From Rikenellaceae bacterium (GTDB lineage Bacteria; Bacteroidota; Bacteroidia; Bacteroidales; UBA932), in assembly GCA_003542575.1 (NCBI GenBank), contig DPKJ01000012.1, positions 113,790-177,789 of the forward strand: a stretch of 64,000 bases of DNA, written 5' to 3'. Every line of letters begins with the position of its first letter. The stretch's first letter is position 1. The translations under genes and the position numbers were made by a program. Shown piece after piece: positions 22,098 through 31,031 of the stretch. The notes beneath the pieces are model-generated. The model worked only from the letters and a program-made list of their open reading frames with translations. It made no database searches and had not been told where the DNA came from.

Positions 22098-24926
22098 TTA
22101 AAATTTAATCTGGAGAGCAAGGGTATATGAGGCTCCGGGTCTGAAGCTTTTTGATACCTGATTTCTCTCCTGCATATTTCCGGAATTATCTAAGTATTTA
22201 GGATACTGTTCAAATACAATTTTCTGATTTAGAATATCTTTTGCTCCAAATTTTATCTCCATACTTTTCCCGATTCTTTTTGCAACAGTTATATCTATAA
22301 TGTCTCTTGAGAGCTCATATGTGTCCGGCACATCGTTATTAACAGAGGCTCCCGAACCTGTATCCGCTCTACCGATACCTACAATCCTCTTTCCTATTCT
22401 GTTGTAAAGAATTGCTGCACTTATGCCCGATTTGTCATTGTCATAGAAAAGCGATGTGTTTATTATATAGGGTGATTGCCCCTGCATGGCTCTGTCTCTT
22501 TCAAGAGAACGCTCACTATCAAATTTAACCTTGCTAAAGATATAGGCAGCATTAAGTCCTGCACTAAAATTTTTAAGGCCCATAAATGCCAGAGATCTCT
22601 TTATATCAGCCTCAAAGCCCCAGTTATTGGCCTCTTTTGCATTTTCGAATGTATATGTATATGAACCACCGGCATCCAGATAGGTCCACTCGATAGGGTT
22701 TTTGAATTTTTTATAGAATAGAGCGAGTGTTACATATTCGCTGTTTGAAGGGTAACGCTCATATCTGATGTCTACATTATGAATAGTAGCCTGTTTGAGG
22801 TTGGGATTACCCTTAACGTCCGAAAACAGGGTGAAATCGTAATAAACCGATGACGAAAGCTCTCTAAACTCTTGTCTGTTAACCGATTTTCCATAAGCAA
22901 CTCTAAAGAGCTCTTTCTTATTAATATTATATGATGCATTAACAGAGGGAAAGAGATCAAAAAAGTCATAACTCTTTTTTACTGTTGAAAATTCATAAAT
23001 CTTATCATAGCTTGTAAGAACAATGCTTCCCGCTTCGGCTCTCAATCCAAGTAATAAAGTAATTTTATCTTTAACGGCCTTCATCGATAGGTAGCCGGCT
23101 CCGTTGTAATTTTCTCCTTTATAGCTGTTTCTGTTATCAGTGTCTTCATAAATATAGAGTTTGTCAGCAGAGTAGTTTTCAGGACGAAGAATCTCATTTA
23201 CCACATTACCGTAAACAAAGTTCTCCGGAACTCCATATCTGTTATACCTGTATAAAAACTGCCTGTTAGTATAGTTTCTGTTTTTATACTCTCCATATAC
23301 TCCGGCTTTAATTTCTATTGGAATAACTCCACCTCTGTTAACCGGCATTTTTAAATTCACAGCTGGTGAAACAATATGCTCATTAAGTTTTACAAAATCC
23401 CTGGTAATCTCATTTTGATCTATAGCCATCTTCCCATAATAATCATCTCCAAAAATGAGATTCTCCTCTCTGTTAATAATTTTTCTGTCAGGCTGATCCA
23501 TTCCGGCATAGGAGTAAGATACGTTCCAGTCAATATCACCTCTTCCGGCATTGTGACTCCCTGCAATCTGACCTGTGTAGGTTGTCCGGTTTGTATATAG
23601 ATACTCCTGTTTCTGCTGATTATATCTTGCACTTACATTTTGCCACCCCTCTCTCTCGGTATATCTGCTTTTTCCGAGAATGTTTAAGATATTTCTGAAC
23701 TCTAATTTATTCGAACCTTTTAGAAAAGAGAGATTTACCATTGCTCCTAACCTGGTATCTACTGAATACTGGTTGTCTTTATAATTATATATAAATTCCG
23801 GATTATCCGAGACTATATTATATACTCCAAATCTGGCATTTAGCATATCAATATAGCTCTGTGAACTTCTTGTGTAGTTCACAGCTGCAATAAGGCCTGT
23901 TTTTGTCCCGTTTTTCAATTGCCCTGCACCGTTGAACATCATAGAAAACCTTTGGTCGGGTAAAGCACTACCCTTTACAACTCCCCACTCCTCTCTGAAA
24001 CCGTTTCTGGTAATCTCTGTTACCTGAGTTGAGTTATTGTTATCCATTCGTTCAGGAACAATAGATTTAAGCCCCCTCTCTCTGCCACTTAGTCCAAAAT
24101 AGTCTGCTGTAGTTGATTTGGTTCTCAACTGATCATTAAAATGTGTAACAGTGTTAATACCCGTTCCATATGATATACTAAATTCGTTTTTGTCAGGCAT
24201 ACTGCCTGTTGTTATTTTTACAAATCCTCCTGAAAAGTCAGATGGAATTTCAGCAGACTGAGATTTTACAATCATTATGCTTTCCAGTTGAGAAGATGGG
24301 AGCATATCAAACGAAAATGATCTGGAATCTGCCTCAGTACTGGGTACAGAAGAGTTATTTATCCAAACATTATTGTACCTGCTGGGCAAGCCCCTGATAA
24401 TAATATATCGGTCTCCAATTACCGATACTCCGGGAATTCTTCTAACAACCTCAGCTGCATTTCTGTCCTGTGATTTACTGATCTCTCTTCCCGACATCCC
24501 GCTCATTACCACATTTGATGTTCTGGCAGCCATAATAACCGCAATTTCGGAGTTCATTCTCCTGACAGAGGTCACGGTAATTTCGTTTAGTAAGTTTGCC
24601 GACACCTCCAGGGCCACATCAAAAAGATTTTTACCGGAGAGAATATCAAGATCTTCAACAACAATGGTTTGATAACTAATTCCCCCAACTTCGGCACGAT
24701 GTCTCCCTGAAGGCAGGTTATCTACCTTATATATCCCATCAAGATCGGTAGTTGCCCCCTTCTTTAATTCCGGGAAAAAAATTGTTGCCCCAATAACGGG
24801 CTCTCCTGTTGCCTTGTCAATAATGGTACCTTCAAGAACTGAATTTGACTGCGCAATAAGGGTATTGAGATTTAAGAAAAAAACTGCTACTGATATTACA
24901 GTAATCTTTAATGATAATTTCACCAC
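22098..24926 (-). CDS. TonB-dependent outer-membrane receptor with carboxypeptidase-regulatory-like domain
   Basis: The 942-residue protein has a signal peptide ending near LIAQ, an N-terminal CarboxypepD-reg-like domain (GTIIDKATGEPVIGATI to about residue 115), a plug with VVRRIPGVSVIGDRYIIIRGLPSRYNNVWIN (in pieces) and SGGFVKITT, then a beta-barrel ending in aromatic YTLALQIKF. It should import a ligand across the outer membrane with TonB energy. The start codon is GTG, 24 nt downstream of a -7 box, with no closer ATG. It heads a two-gene operon with the beta-helix lipoprotein and diverges from a two-component system. The ligand is unknown; there is no SusD partner. Confidence 0.92.
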   Translation of the reverse strand: MVKLSLKITVISVAVFFLNLNTLIAQSNSVLEGTIIDKATGEPVIGATIFFPELKKGATTDLDGIYKVDNLPSGRHRAEVGGISYQTIVVEDLDILSGKNLFDVALEVSANLLNEITVTSVRRMNSEIAVIMAARTSNVVMSGMSGREISKSQDRNAAEVVRRIPGVSVIGDRYIIIRGLPSRYNNVWINNSSVPSTEADSRSFSFDMLPSSQLESIMIVKSQSAEIPSDFSGGFVKITTGSMPDKNEFSISYGTGINTVTHFNDQLRTKSTTADYFGLSGRERGLKSIVPERMDNNNSTQVTEITRNGFREEWGVVKGSALPDQRFSMMFNGAGQLKNGTKTGLIAAVNYTRSSQSYIDMLNARFGVYNIVSDNPEFIYNYKDNQYSVDTRLGAMVNLSFLKGSNKLEFRNILNILGKSRYTEREGWQNVSARYNQQKQEYLYTNRTTYTGQIAGSHNAGRGDIDWNVSYSYAGMDQPDRKIINREENLIFGDDYYGKMAIDQNEITRDFVKLNEHIVSPAVNLKMPVNRGGVIPIEIKAGVYGEYKNRNYTNRQFLYRYNRYGVPENFVYGNVVNEILRPENYSADKLYIYEDTDNRNSYKGENYNGAGYLSMKAVKDKITLLLGLRAEAGSIVLTSYDKIYEFSTVKKSYDFFDLFPSVNASYNINKKELFRVAYGKSVNRQEFRELSSSVYYDFTLFSDVKGNPNLKQATIHNVDIRYERYPSNSEYVTLALFYKKFKNPIEWTYLDAGGSYTYTFENAKEANNWGFEADIKRSLAFMGLKNFSAGLNAAYIFSKVKFDSERSLERDRAMQGQSPYIINTSLFYDNDKSGISAAILYNRIGKRIVGIGRADTGSGASVNNDVPDTYELSRDIIDITVAKRIGKSMEIKFGAKDILNQKIVFEQYPKYLDNSGNMQERNQVSKSFRPGASYTLALQIKF

Positions 24927-24950
24927 AATAATTATTTATATTTACGATGA

Positions 24951-24958
24951 CAAAAGTA
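24951..24958 (-). promoter_or_regulatory. Putative -7 box of the TonB receptor operon
   Basis: TACTTTTG on the minus strand (24958-24951), 24 nt before the GTG start. The best -33 candidate (24987-24984) is 25 bp away, longer than usual, so activation by a regulator is plausible. Confidence 0.55.
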
Positions 24959-25018
24959 TCTACCCAATGTTACGACAGTAATACAAAAAGATTAAGATAT
25001 TTTTACGAAAAAGCCCTC

Positions 25019-25052
25019 TTTGTTAACAGATTGTTACAATAACTTACCTTTG
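25019..25052 (+). promoter_or_regulatory. Promoter of the two-component operon, nearly leaderless
   Basis: TTTG (25019-25022), a 22-bp spacer and TACCTTTG (25045-25052). The ATG at 25057 follows after only 4 nt, so transcription should begin at or within a few bases of the start codon. Confidence 0.65.
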
Positions 25053-25056
25053 TAAT

Positions 25057-25782
25057 ATGGAAAAGAAAAAAATACTAATAGTTGACGACGAGGAGGATTT
25101 GTGCGAAATCCTCAGCTTCAATCTTAAAAGTGCCGGTTTCATTGCCGATGTTGCCTTTTCTGCAGAAGAGGCCTATTCCAAGCTAAAGAACAATTACGAT
25201 ATTCTTTTGCTTGATGTTATGATGGGTGCAATTTCAGGCTTTAAACTTGCGGAGCTTGTAAGGGAGGATTTCAGCAAGGATATTCCTATAATATTCATCT
25301 CGGCTAAAGATCAGGAGAGTGATAAGCTTAAGGGATTTAACCTGGGAGCAGATGATTATATTTCTAAGCCATTTTCTGTAAAAGAGGTTATTGCAAGGGT
25401 AAACGCAGTTCTTGCGAGGAGTTCAGGATATCTCAACAGAGAAAAACGGGAAAAATCTCCCAAGAGCAATTTTATTGATTTCAAAAAACTACAAATCAAT
25501 AAAACAAACAAGTTGGTTACTATCGACGGCAAAGCTGTAAGACTTACAAAAAAAGAGTTTGAAATTCTATACATGCTTGCAAATGAGCCTCATAAAATAT
25601 TTTCACGGGCAGAAATACTGGATGCAATCTGGCGTGACGAAGCCTATGTTCTAGAAAGAACTGTAGATGTACACATTGCAAGACTAAGAAAAAAAATCGA
25701 GCCATACGGTACGGCAATTGCCAATCGTTCGGGATACGGCTACTGTTTCGATATGCAGGAAGATCAAAAAACTGATGAGTAA
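25057..25782 (+). CDS. OmpR/PhoB-family response regulator
   Basis: The 241-residue protein has a receiver domain with acidic pocket D10-D11, phosphoacceptor D53 in ILLLDVMMG and the SKPF lysine loop near residue 107. Its C-terminal winged-helix domain contains VRLTKKEFEILYMLANEPHKIFSR (in pieces), RTVDVHIARLRKKIEPYG and RSGYGYCF, typical of OmpR/PhoB. It overlaps the kinase gene by 8 bp. The divergent TonB receptor operon is the nearest candidate target. It may be PhoB-like, but the stimulus cannot be read from sequence. Confidence 0.93.
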   Translation: MEKKKILIVDDEEDLCEILSFNLKSAGFIADVAFSAEEAYSKLKNNYDILLLDVMMGAISGFKLAELVREDFSKDIPIIFISAKDQESDKLKGFNLGADDYISKPFSVKEVIARVNAVLARSSGYLNREKREKSPKSNFIDFKKLQINKTNKLVTIDGKAVRLTKKEFEILYMLANEPHKIFSRAEILDAIWRDEAYVLERTVDVHIARLRKKIEPYGTAIANRSGYGYCFDMQEDQKTDE

Positions 25783-27244
25783 ATTCAAGGTAAGCTATAA
25801 ATATAAAATTCTACTTTACTTTCTGGTTGTATTGATTGCAACCGGAACTTTGTTTTCATACATTCTGGTTAAAAGAGAGCAGCAGCTTAAGCTTGACCGC
25901 ATCACCTACCAGATGCACCCCTATACCGATCTTATATACAGTCATATAACACATGTAATTCGGAAATTTCCTGATGATATTCACAACGAAAAATTGCATA
26001 GCAAAGATTTTCTCTCTTCATTAATTGACTCCATCAGCATTTTTCTTCCGGCCAATTTAAGAATCACCATTCTTGACACCTCCGCCTGGGTTGTTTATGA
26101 TAATCTCTCTCACAAAGATTCCATTCTGGATAACCACCTTAACAGACCTGAACTGATTGAAGCTAAGATTGAGGGCTACGGATCTTCGCTAAGGTTTTCT
26201 GCAACATTGGGAAAGGAGTACCTCTACTATGCAAAAAAATACCCTGACCTCTTCTTGCGAACGGCTCTTGAATATAATACTGCTATTCTCCCGGTTATTA
26301 AAACAGATAAGACCTATCAAATATATATTGTTGTCGTTTTTCTATTGGCACTTGCTGTACTTATATACATTATCAGAACTGTTAATAAGCCATTTACTGC
26401 ACTCAAGGAGTTTATTAACAGAGTACAGCATGGTGATGAAAATTTTGATGATGTAGAGCTTCCAAAAGATGAACTGGGCGAGGTTATTGAAAAAATCGTC
26501 ACGGCATTCCGGCAACAAGAGGTATCAAAAAAATACAAACAGGAACTCACCCATAATATAGCCCACGAACTCAAAACTCCTGTTTCAGGAATCAGAGGTT
26601 ATCTTGAAACATTACTAAGTCAGGAAAATATTGACAAAGAGCAAAGTAGATTTTTTCTTGAGCGCGCATACGCCCAAACTTTAAGATTGAATGCAATTAT
26701 CAGTGACATGGCTGTTCTTAACAAAATTGAGGAGGCTGCAGATAAGTTTGAATATGAGAAAATCAATGTATGGAAATGTCTCAAGGAGATTGAGAACGAT
26801 CTCTCTTATAAACTTGAAGAGAACAATATAAGGTTTGTTGTAAATATTGAGTGGGAGCTTGAAATTGAGGGAAACTATCTGCTGATATATTCACTTTTCA
26901 AAAATCTGATAGACAATTCGATAGAACATGCCGGCAAGGGAGTGGAGATATATATTTTTCAAACCGGAATCTCAGAAAACATGGCCCGTTTCACATATTA
27001 TGACACCGGAAAAGGTGTCAATGAAAATCACATAGGAAGAATTTTCGAGAGATTTTACAGGGTTGAAGAGGGCCGTAGCAGAAAAAGCGGAGGAAGCGGA
27101 CTTGGACTCTCAATTGTAAGAAACGCAGTGCAACTGCACAAGGGCACAATCTCTGTCAAAAACAGATATAACGGCGGACTTCAGTTTGACTTCTCACTGG
27201 CCATTGATCTTGCAAAAGCTAGGGAAGAGTCGTCAAAAAGATAA
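25775..27244 (+). CDS. Membrane sensor histidine kinase (PhoR-like architecture)
   Basis: The 489-residue kinase has a first membrane helix at about residues 10-30, a periplasmic region of about 150 residues, a second helix near 185-205 (IVVVFLLALAVLIYII), a HAMP-like linker, HisKA with H264 in NIAHELKTPVSG, and an ATPase domain with NLIDNSIEHA (N box), DTGKGV (G1) and GGSGLGLSIV (G2). The ATG at 25775 overlaps the regulator's stop by 8 bp, so translation is coupled. The pair probably senses an envelope or nutrient signal. Confidence 0.93.
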   Translation: MSKFKVSYKYKILLYFLVVLIATGTLFSYILVKREQQLKLDRITYQMHPYTDLIYSHITHVIRKFPDDIHNEKLHSKDFLSSLIDSISIFLPANLRITILDTSAWVVYDNLSHKDSILDNHLNRPELIEAKIEGYGSSLRFSATLGKEYLYYAKKYPDLFLRTALEYNTAILPVIKTDKTYQIYIVVVFLLALAVLIYIIRTVNKPFTALKEFINRVQHGDENFDDVELPKDELGEVIEKIVTAFRQQEVSKKYKQELTHNIAHELKTPVSGIRGYLETLLSQENIDKEQSRFFLERAYAQTLRLNAIISDMAVLNKIEEAADKFEYEKINVWKCLKEIENDLSYKLEENNIRFVVNIEWELEIEGNYLLIYSLFKNLIDNSIEHAGKGVEIYIFQTGISENMARFTYYDTGKGVNENHIGRIFERFYRVEEGRSRKSGGSGLGLSIVRNAVQLHKGTISVKNRYNGGLQFDFSLAIDLAKAREESSKR

Positions 27245-27267
27245 CAATCAATAAATTTTCAAACTTA

Positions 27268-27867
27268 TCAGTGTGATGAGACACCTATCAAATGCAGAAA
27301 CTCCTCTCTGGTTCTCATATCTTTTAAAAACGCACCTGTAAAGGCAGAAGTTGTTGTTATTGAGTGGAGTTTCTGAACACCCCGTATCTGCATGCACATA
27401 TGTGATGCCTCAATCACAACTGCCACTCCAAGCGGATTAAGAGTCTCCTGAATACAATCTCTTATTTGTACAGTAAGCCTCTCCTGAACCTGAAGTCTTC
27501 TTGCATAGGCCTCAACCACACGGGCAATTTTACTCAGGCCTGTTATGTAACCGTTTGGAATATAAGCCACATGAGCCTTTCCGTAAAATGGCAGCATATG
27601 GTGTTCGCACATTGAATAAAGCTCAATATCTTTTACCAGAACAATCTGTTGGTACTCCTCCTTGAATTTTGCCGAATTAAGGATAGCTTTTCCATCCATC
27701 TGGTATCCCTGGGTTAGAAATTGAATTGAACGTGCCACCCTTACAGGAGTTAGCTCAAGTCCCTCTCTTGCTGAATCCTCACCAATCAGATCCAATACAT
27801 TTTTATAGTTTTTAGCCAGCTCCTGAGTTGTCTCCTCATCGTACTGTTCTATCTTTGTATATGCCAT
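27268..27867 (-). CDS. folE: GTP cyclohydrolase I
   Basis: A 199-residue enzyme with the zinc-binding site SMCEHHMLPFYGKAHVAYIP (Cys, His) and the third ligand Cys in HMCMQIRGVQK, plus GLSKIARVVEAYARRLQVQERLT (in pieces), the conserved tunnel-fold region. It converts GTP to dihydroneopterin triphosphate, the first step of folate synthesis, or feeds queuosine synthesis. The length equals the family norm. It is convergent with the histidine kinase gene (23-bp gap) and divergent from mqnB, 42 bp away. Confidence 0.96.
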   Translation of the reverse strand: MAYTKIEQYDEETTQELAKNYKNVLDLIGEDSAREGLELTPVRVARSIQFLTQGYQMDGKAILNSAKFKEEYQQIVLVKDIELYSMCEHHMLPFYGKAHVAYIPNGYITGLSKIARVVEAYARRLQVQERLTVQIRDCIQETLNPLGVAVVIEASHMCMQIRGVQKLHSITTTSAFTGAFLKDMRTREEFLHLIGVSSH

Positions 27868-27909
27868 AATAATTGTCTAATTTCGTGCAATATTACAAAA
27901 AAAATACTA

Positions 27910-28587
27910 ATGAGAATTCTGATTACAGCAGCCGAGGAGGAGGAGATAATCACCGCAAAACAGGCATTTAACTCATTATCAAAGAAACAGAGCTATGGTT
28001 TGGATGTAACATACATGCTTACAGGCATAGGAACAACCTCTACCAGCTACCGGCTTACCAAAATACTTAATACAGCCCCCGAGAGATTTGATCTTGTGCT
28101 AAATATAGGAATTGCAGGCAGTTTTACATCTGACTTTCCAATAGGGTCTGTAGCAAGAATTGACAAGGAGTATTTTGGAGATCTTGGTTTTGAAACCTTT
28201 GGCGGGTTTCAAACACTTTTTGATTATAAAATCCTTGACGCCGATACTCACCCCTATAAAGGAGGAGCTCTGCATACACCTAAATTGCAAAGCGAACTAG
28301 AAAACTCCCTTATGAGGTATAAAAAAGCTACGGCTGTTACCGTTCAGACAGTAAGCGGATTGCCGGAAAAGACAATCCAACTTGTAAAGGATTTTAAGCC
28401 ACAGATTGAGAGCATGGAGGGTGCCGCATTTTTCTATGTATGTATTCTTGAAAAGGTGCCATTTCTTGAACTGAGATCAGTATCCAATGAGGTTGGTGAG
28501 AGAGACAGATCAAAGTGGAACATTCCGCTTGCTCTTGATTCTCTCAGAGATGCCTGCAAAACAATGTTTGAGGCTCTTGTTCAATGA
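27910..28587 (+). CDS. mqnB: Futalosine hydrolase
   Basis: The 225-residue protein belongs to the purine nucleoside phosphorylase/MTAN fold: ILITAAEEEEIITAK at the N-terminus, LVLNIGIAGSF near residue 60 and ESMEGAAFFYVCI near 170, the last carrying the nucleoside-binding Glu. It hydrolyses futalosine (or its derivative) to dehypoxanthine futalosine and hypoxanthine. Identity as MqnB rather than MTA/SAH nucleosidase rests partly on the following mqnD gene, which overlaps by 4 bp (ATGA). Other steps of the pathway (mqnA, mqnC, mqnE) are not in the window. Confidence 0.88.
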   Translation: MRILITAAEEEEIITAKQAFNSLSKKQSYGLDVTYMLTGIGTTSTSYRLTKILNTAPERFDLVLNIGIAGSFTSDFPIGSVARIDKEYFGDLGFETFGGFQTLFDYKILDADTHPYKGGALHTPKLQSELENSLMRYKKATAVTVQTVSGLPEKTIQLVKDFKPQIESMEGAAFFYVCILEKVPFLELRSVSNEVGERDRSKWNIPLALDSLRDACKTMFEALVQ

Positions 28588-29441
28588 AGCTGAAACTTGC
28601 ATATTCACCCTGCCCGAATGACACATTCATATTTCATGCAATGGTTCACTCTTTGGTTGATTGCGAGGGGTTGTCGTTTGAGGTAACAATGGCCGATGTA
28701 GAGAAACTCAATCAAGGAGCATCCCGTGGAGAATATGATATCTGCAAAATGAGTTACCACGCATACTTCCATTTTGTCCAAAGTTATGTTATGCTCCGTT
28801 CCGGCAGCGCTCTTGGATATAACAACGGCCCCCTCTTTGTAACAAGTGACGCCAACTCTCTCTTTAAAAAAGATGGCTCTTTGGATTCAGAACTATTGGC
28901 AAAGAGCAATATAGCAATTCCGGGAGAGCTTACTACTGCTGCCCTATTGTTAAAAATCATATACCCTCAGATTACTAATACAACACCGGTGATCTTCTCC
29001 GAAATTGAAAAGAGGGTGTTGAGCGGCCAATTTCCCGGAGGCGTGTTAATTCATGAAGGGAGGTTTACATATCAAAAAAAGGGGTTAAAACTTATTGCAG
29101 ATCTTGGTGAAAAATGGCAGCAGATAAGTCAACTGCCAATACCTCTGGGGGGAATTGCAGTTTTAAGAAGCCTGGAAGAGGGTTTAGCCCAAAAGATAAA
29201 CAGGGTTCTGCACCGAAGTATCCAATATGCAATTAATAACCCGGGTATTTCAAAAGATTATGTGTGCAGTTACGCCAGAGAACTTGAAGAAGAGGTGATA
29301 AACAAACACATTGCACTTTTTGTTAATGATTTTACACTGGATATTGGTTCAAAGGGTCAGGAGGCTGTTAACTATATGTTTGAAAAGGCAATAGGTTACG
29401 GTTTTGTAAGAAATAGACCTTCGAACCTCTTTATTTTATAG
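28584..29441 (+). CDS. mqnD: 1,4-dihydroxy-6-naphthoate synthase
   Basis: A 285-residue periplasmic-binding-protein-fold enzyme with KLKLAYSPCPNDTFIFHAMV at the N-terminus, DICKMSYHAYF, YNNGPLFVTSD and VLIHEGRFTYQKKGL, all typical of MqnD. It converts cyclic dehypoxanthine futalosine to 1,4-dihydroxy-6-naphthoate in the futalosine route to menaquinone. It overlaps mqnB by 4 bp, so the two are co-translated, and it precedes a LolD-type ATPase gene by 24 bp. There is no signal peptide, as expected for the cytosolic enzyme. Confidence 0.94.
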   Translation: MKLKLAYSPCPNDTFIFHAMVHSLVDCEGLSFEVTMADVEKLNQGASRGEYDICKMSYHAYFHFVQSYVMLRSGSALGYNNGPLFVTSDANSLFKKDGSLDSELLAKSNIAIPGELTTAALLLKIIYPQITNTTPVIFSEIEKRVLSGQFPGGVLIHEGRFTYQKKGLKLIADLGEKWQQISQLPIPLGGIAVLRSLEEGLAQKINRVLHRSIQYAINNPGISKDYVCSYARELEEEVINKHIALFVNDFTLDIGSKGQEAVNYMFEKAIGYGFVRNRPSNLFIL

Positions 29442-29465
29442 ATTTGCATTCTAAAACAGATTACG

Positions 29466-30173
29466 ATGAGCAAAGAAATCATCAGGATTCACGGAATCAA
29501 GAAGTTCTACACTGTTGGCAATCAGGAAGTGAGAGCCTTAAACGGAGTGGACATAGTAATTAACCAGAATGAGTATGTTGCAATCATGGGTCCATCGGGC
29601 TCAGGAAAGTCCACCATGATGAATATTCTGGGTTGCCTTGACAGCCCCACTGCGGGTACATACATTCTCAACGGAACAGATGTCTCCAAAATGGATGACG
29701 GAGAGCTTGCCGAGGTAAGAAACAAAGAGATAGGTTTCGTTTTCCAATCTTTCAATCTGTTGCCACGCTATACTGCTCTTGACAATGTCTCACTGCCACT
29801 TATCTATTCAGGCGCAGGCAAGGCTGAGAGAGACAGAAGGGCAAACGAGGCACTGGCCAGTGTTGACCTCACAGACAGGAGTCACCACAAACCAAACGAA
29901 CTATCAGGTGGTCAACGCCAAAGAGTTGCCGTTGCAAGAGCTCTGGTTAACAAACCATCAATTATTCTTGCCGATGAACCAACAGGCAACCTTGACTCTA
30001 AGACCTCAAAAGATATAATGAAGCTCTTTGATGACATCTACAATATGGGAAACACTATTATTGTAGTAACTCATGAAGAGGATATTGCCAAACATGCCAG
30101 AAGAATTATCCGTCTAAGGGATGGAATTGTTGAATCTGACGAGTTGAACAGTCAACCGATTAAAGAGAGCTAA
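29466..30173 (+). CDS. ABC transporter ATPase (LolD/MacB-like)
   Basis: The 235-residue ATPase has Walker A GPSGSGKST (about residues 42-50), Q-loop VFQSFNLLPRYTALDNV, signature LSGGQRQRVAVARAL, Walker B IILADEPTGNLDS and H-loop VVTHEED. FNLLPRYTALDNV and GNLDS are typical of the MacB/LolD/FtsE group, which drives export or lipoprotein release. No permease gene is adjacent, so its partner must lie elsewhere. It is closely spaced between mqnD and the adenosyltransferase gene. Confidence 0.92.
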   Translation: MSKEIIRIHGIKKFYTVGNQEVRALNGVDIVINQNEYVAIMGPSGSGKSTMMNILGCLDSPTAGTYILNGTDVSKMDDGELAEVRNKEIGFVFQSFNLLPRYTALDNVSLPLIYSGAGKAERDRRANEALASVDLTDRSHHKPNELSGGQRQRVAVARALVNKPSIILADEPTGNLDSKTSKDIMKLFDDIYNMGNTIIVVTHEEDIAKHARRIIRLRDGIVESDELNSQPIKES

Positions 30174-30177
30174 AATC

Positions 30178-30714
30178 ATGAAAGTATATACTAAAACCGG
30201 CGATAAAGGGAAGACATCTCTTGTTGGCGGGACAAGGGTCAGCAAAGATGACCCAAAGGTAAATGCCTACGGTAATGTTGACGAATTGATTTCACATATT
30301 GCCTTGCTAAGAGCAGATGCCCAAGGAGCTCCATATCACGAAAACCTCCGCAGAATTCAGGCAAACCTAATGCTTATTGCTGCACATTTTGCCTCAGATG
30401 AAGAGCAAGCACAAAAGATAAAATGTCTGGAAACATCTGAAATAGAATTTCTTGAAGAGCAAATTGACCTTATGACAGCCGAACTTCCTGCTCAAAATGC
30501 CTTTATACTTCCGGGAAAGCCAAGGGTATCTGCCGAGTGTCATATTGCAAGAACAGTTTGCCGTCGTGCAGAGAGATCATCAATCGTACTTATTTCAGAA
30601 CCAAGAGTAGAGAGTGCAATAAAATATCTCAACAGACTCTCTGATTATCTGTATGTGTACGCCAGATACTTAGCAATGGTAAATGATGTTCCCGACGATT
30701 TCTGGTATCAATAA
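30178..30714 (+). CDS. Cob(I)alamin adenosyltransferase, PduO type
   Basis: The 178-residue protein matches the PduO/MMAB family: KVYTKTGDKGKTSLVGG at the N-terminus (ATP-binding), NAYGNVDELISHI, VSAECHIARTVCRRAERSSI (in pieces) and YLNRLSDYLYVYARYLA at the C-terminus. It transfers the adenosyl group of ATP to cob(I)alamin. It starts 4 bp after the ABC ATPase stop and is probably co-transcribed with mqnB-mqnD-ABC. The functional link is not obvious. Confidence 0.94.
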   Translation: MKVYTKTGDKGKTSLVGGTRVSKDDPKVNAYGNVDELISHIALLRADAQGAPYHENLRRIQANLMLIAAHFASDEEQAQKIKCLETSEIEFLEEQIDLMTAELPAQNAFILPGKPRVSAECHIARTVCRRAERSSIVLISEPRVESAIKYLNRLSDYLYVYARYLAMVNDVPDDFWYQ

Positions 30715-30738
30715 TCTTGTATATTAAAAATTATTCAT

Positions 30739-30746
30739 TATCTTCG
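30739..30746 (+). promoter_or_regulatory. Putative -7 box of the DUF2795 gene
   Basis: TATCTTCG, a one-base variant of TAnnTTTG, with CTTG (30716-30719) exactly 19 bp upstream. It lies 52 nt before the ATG at 30799. Confidence 0.45.
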
Positions 30747-30798
30747 CACACTATTTTAGTATTTAATTGTAAGTACTTAAAAATTAATTCTTTGCACT

Positions 30799-31020
30799 AT
30801 GTATTGGACATTAGAACTGGCATCTAAACTTGAAGATGCTCCTTGGCCGGCAACTAAAGAGGAGTTGATAGATTATGCAACCCGCTCAGGTGCACCGTTG
30901 GAAGTAATTGAAAATCTCGAAGACCTTGAGGATGATGGAGAGGTGTATGACAGCATTGAGGATATCTGGCCTGATTACCCAAGCAAAGAGGACTTCTTCT
31001 TTAACGAGGAGGAGTATTAA
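30799..31020 (+). CDS. DUF2795 domain protein
   Basis: A 73-residue acidic protein that opens MYWTLELASKLEDAPWPATK and contains ELIDYATRSGAPLEVIENLEDLED, the DUF2795 core, with a very acidic C-terminus (DIWPDYPSKEDFFFNEEEY). The family is small, widespread in Bacteroidota and uncharacterised. No membrane segment or signal peptide is present. It precedes trkA by 11 bp. Confidence 0.85.
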   Translation: MYWTLELASKLEDAPWPATKEELIDYATRSGAPLEVIENLEDLEDDGEVYDSIEDIWPDYPSKEDFFFNEEEY

Positions 31021-31031
31021 TATAGTCTGAA

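Noticed and set aside
24927..25056. Phosphate (Pho) box between the TonB operon and the PhoBR-like pair
   Set aside because: I could not find convincing 11-bp direct repeats of Pho-box type, so a phosphate link remains only a guess.
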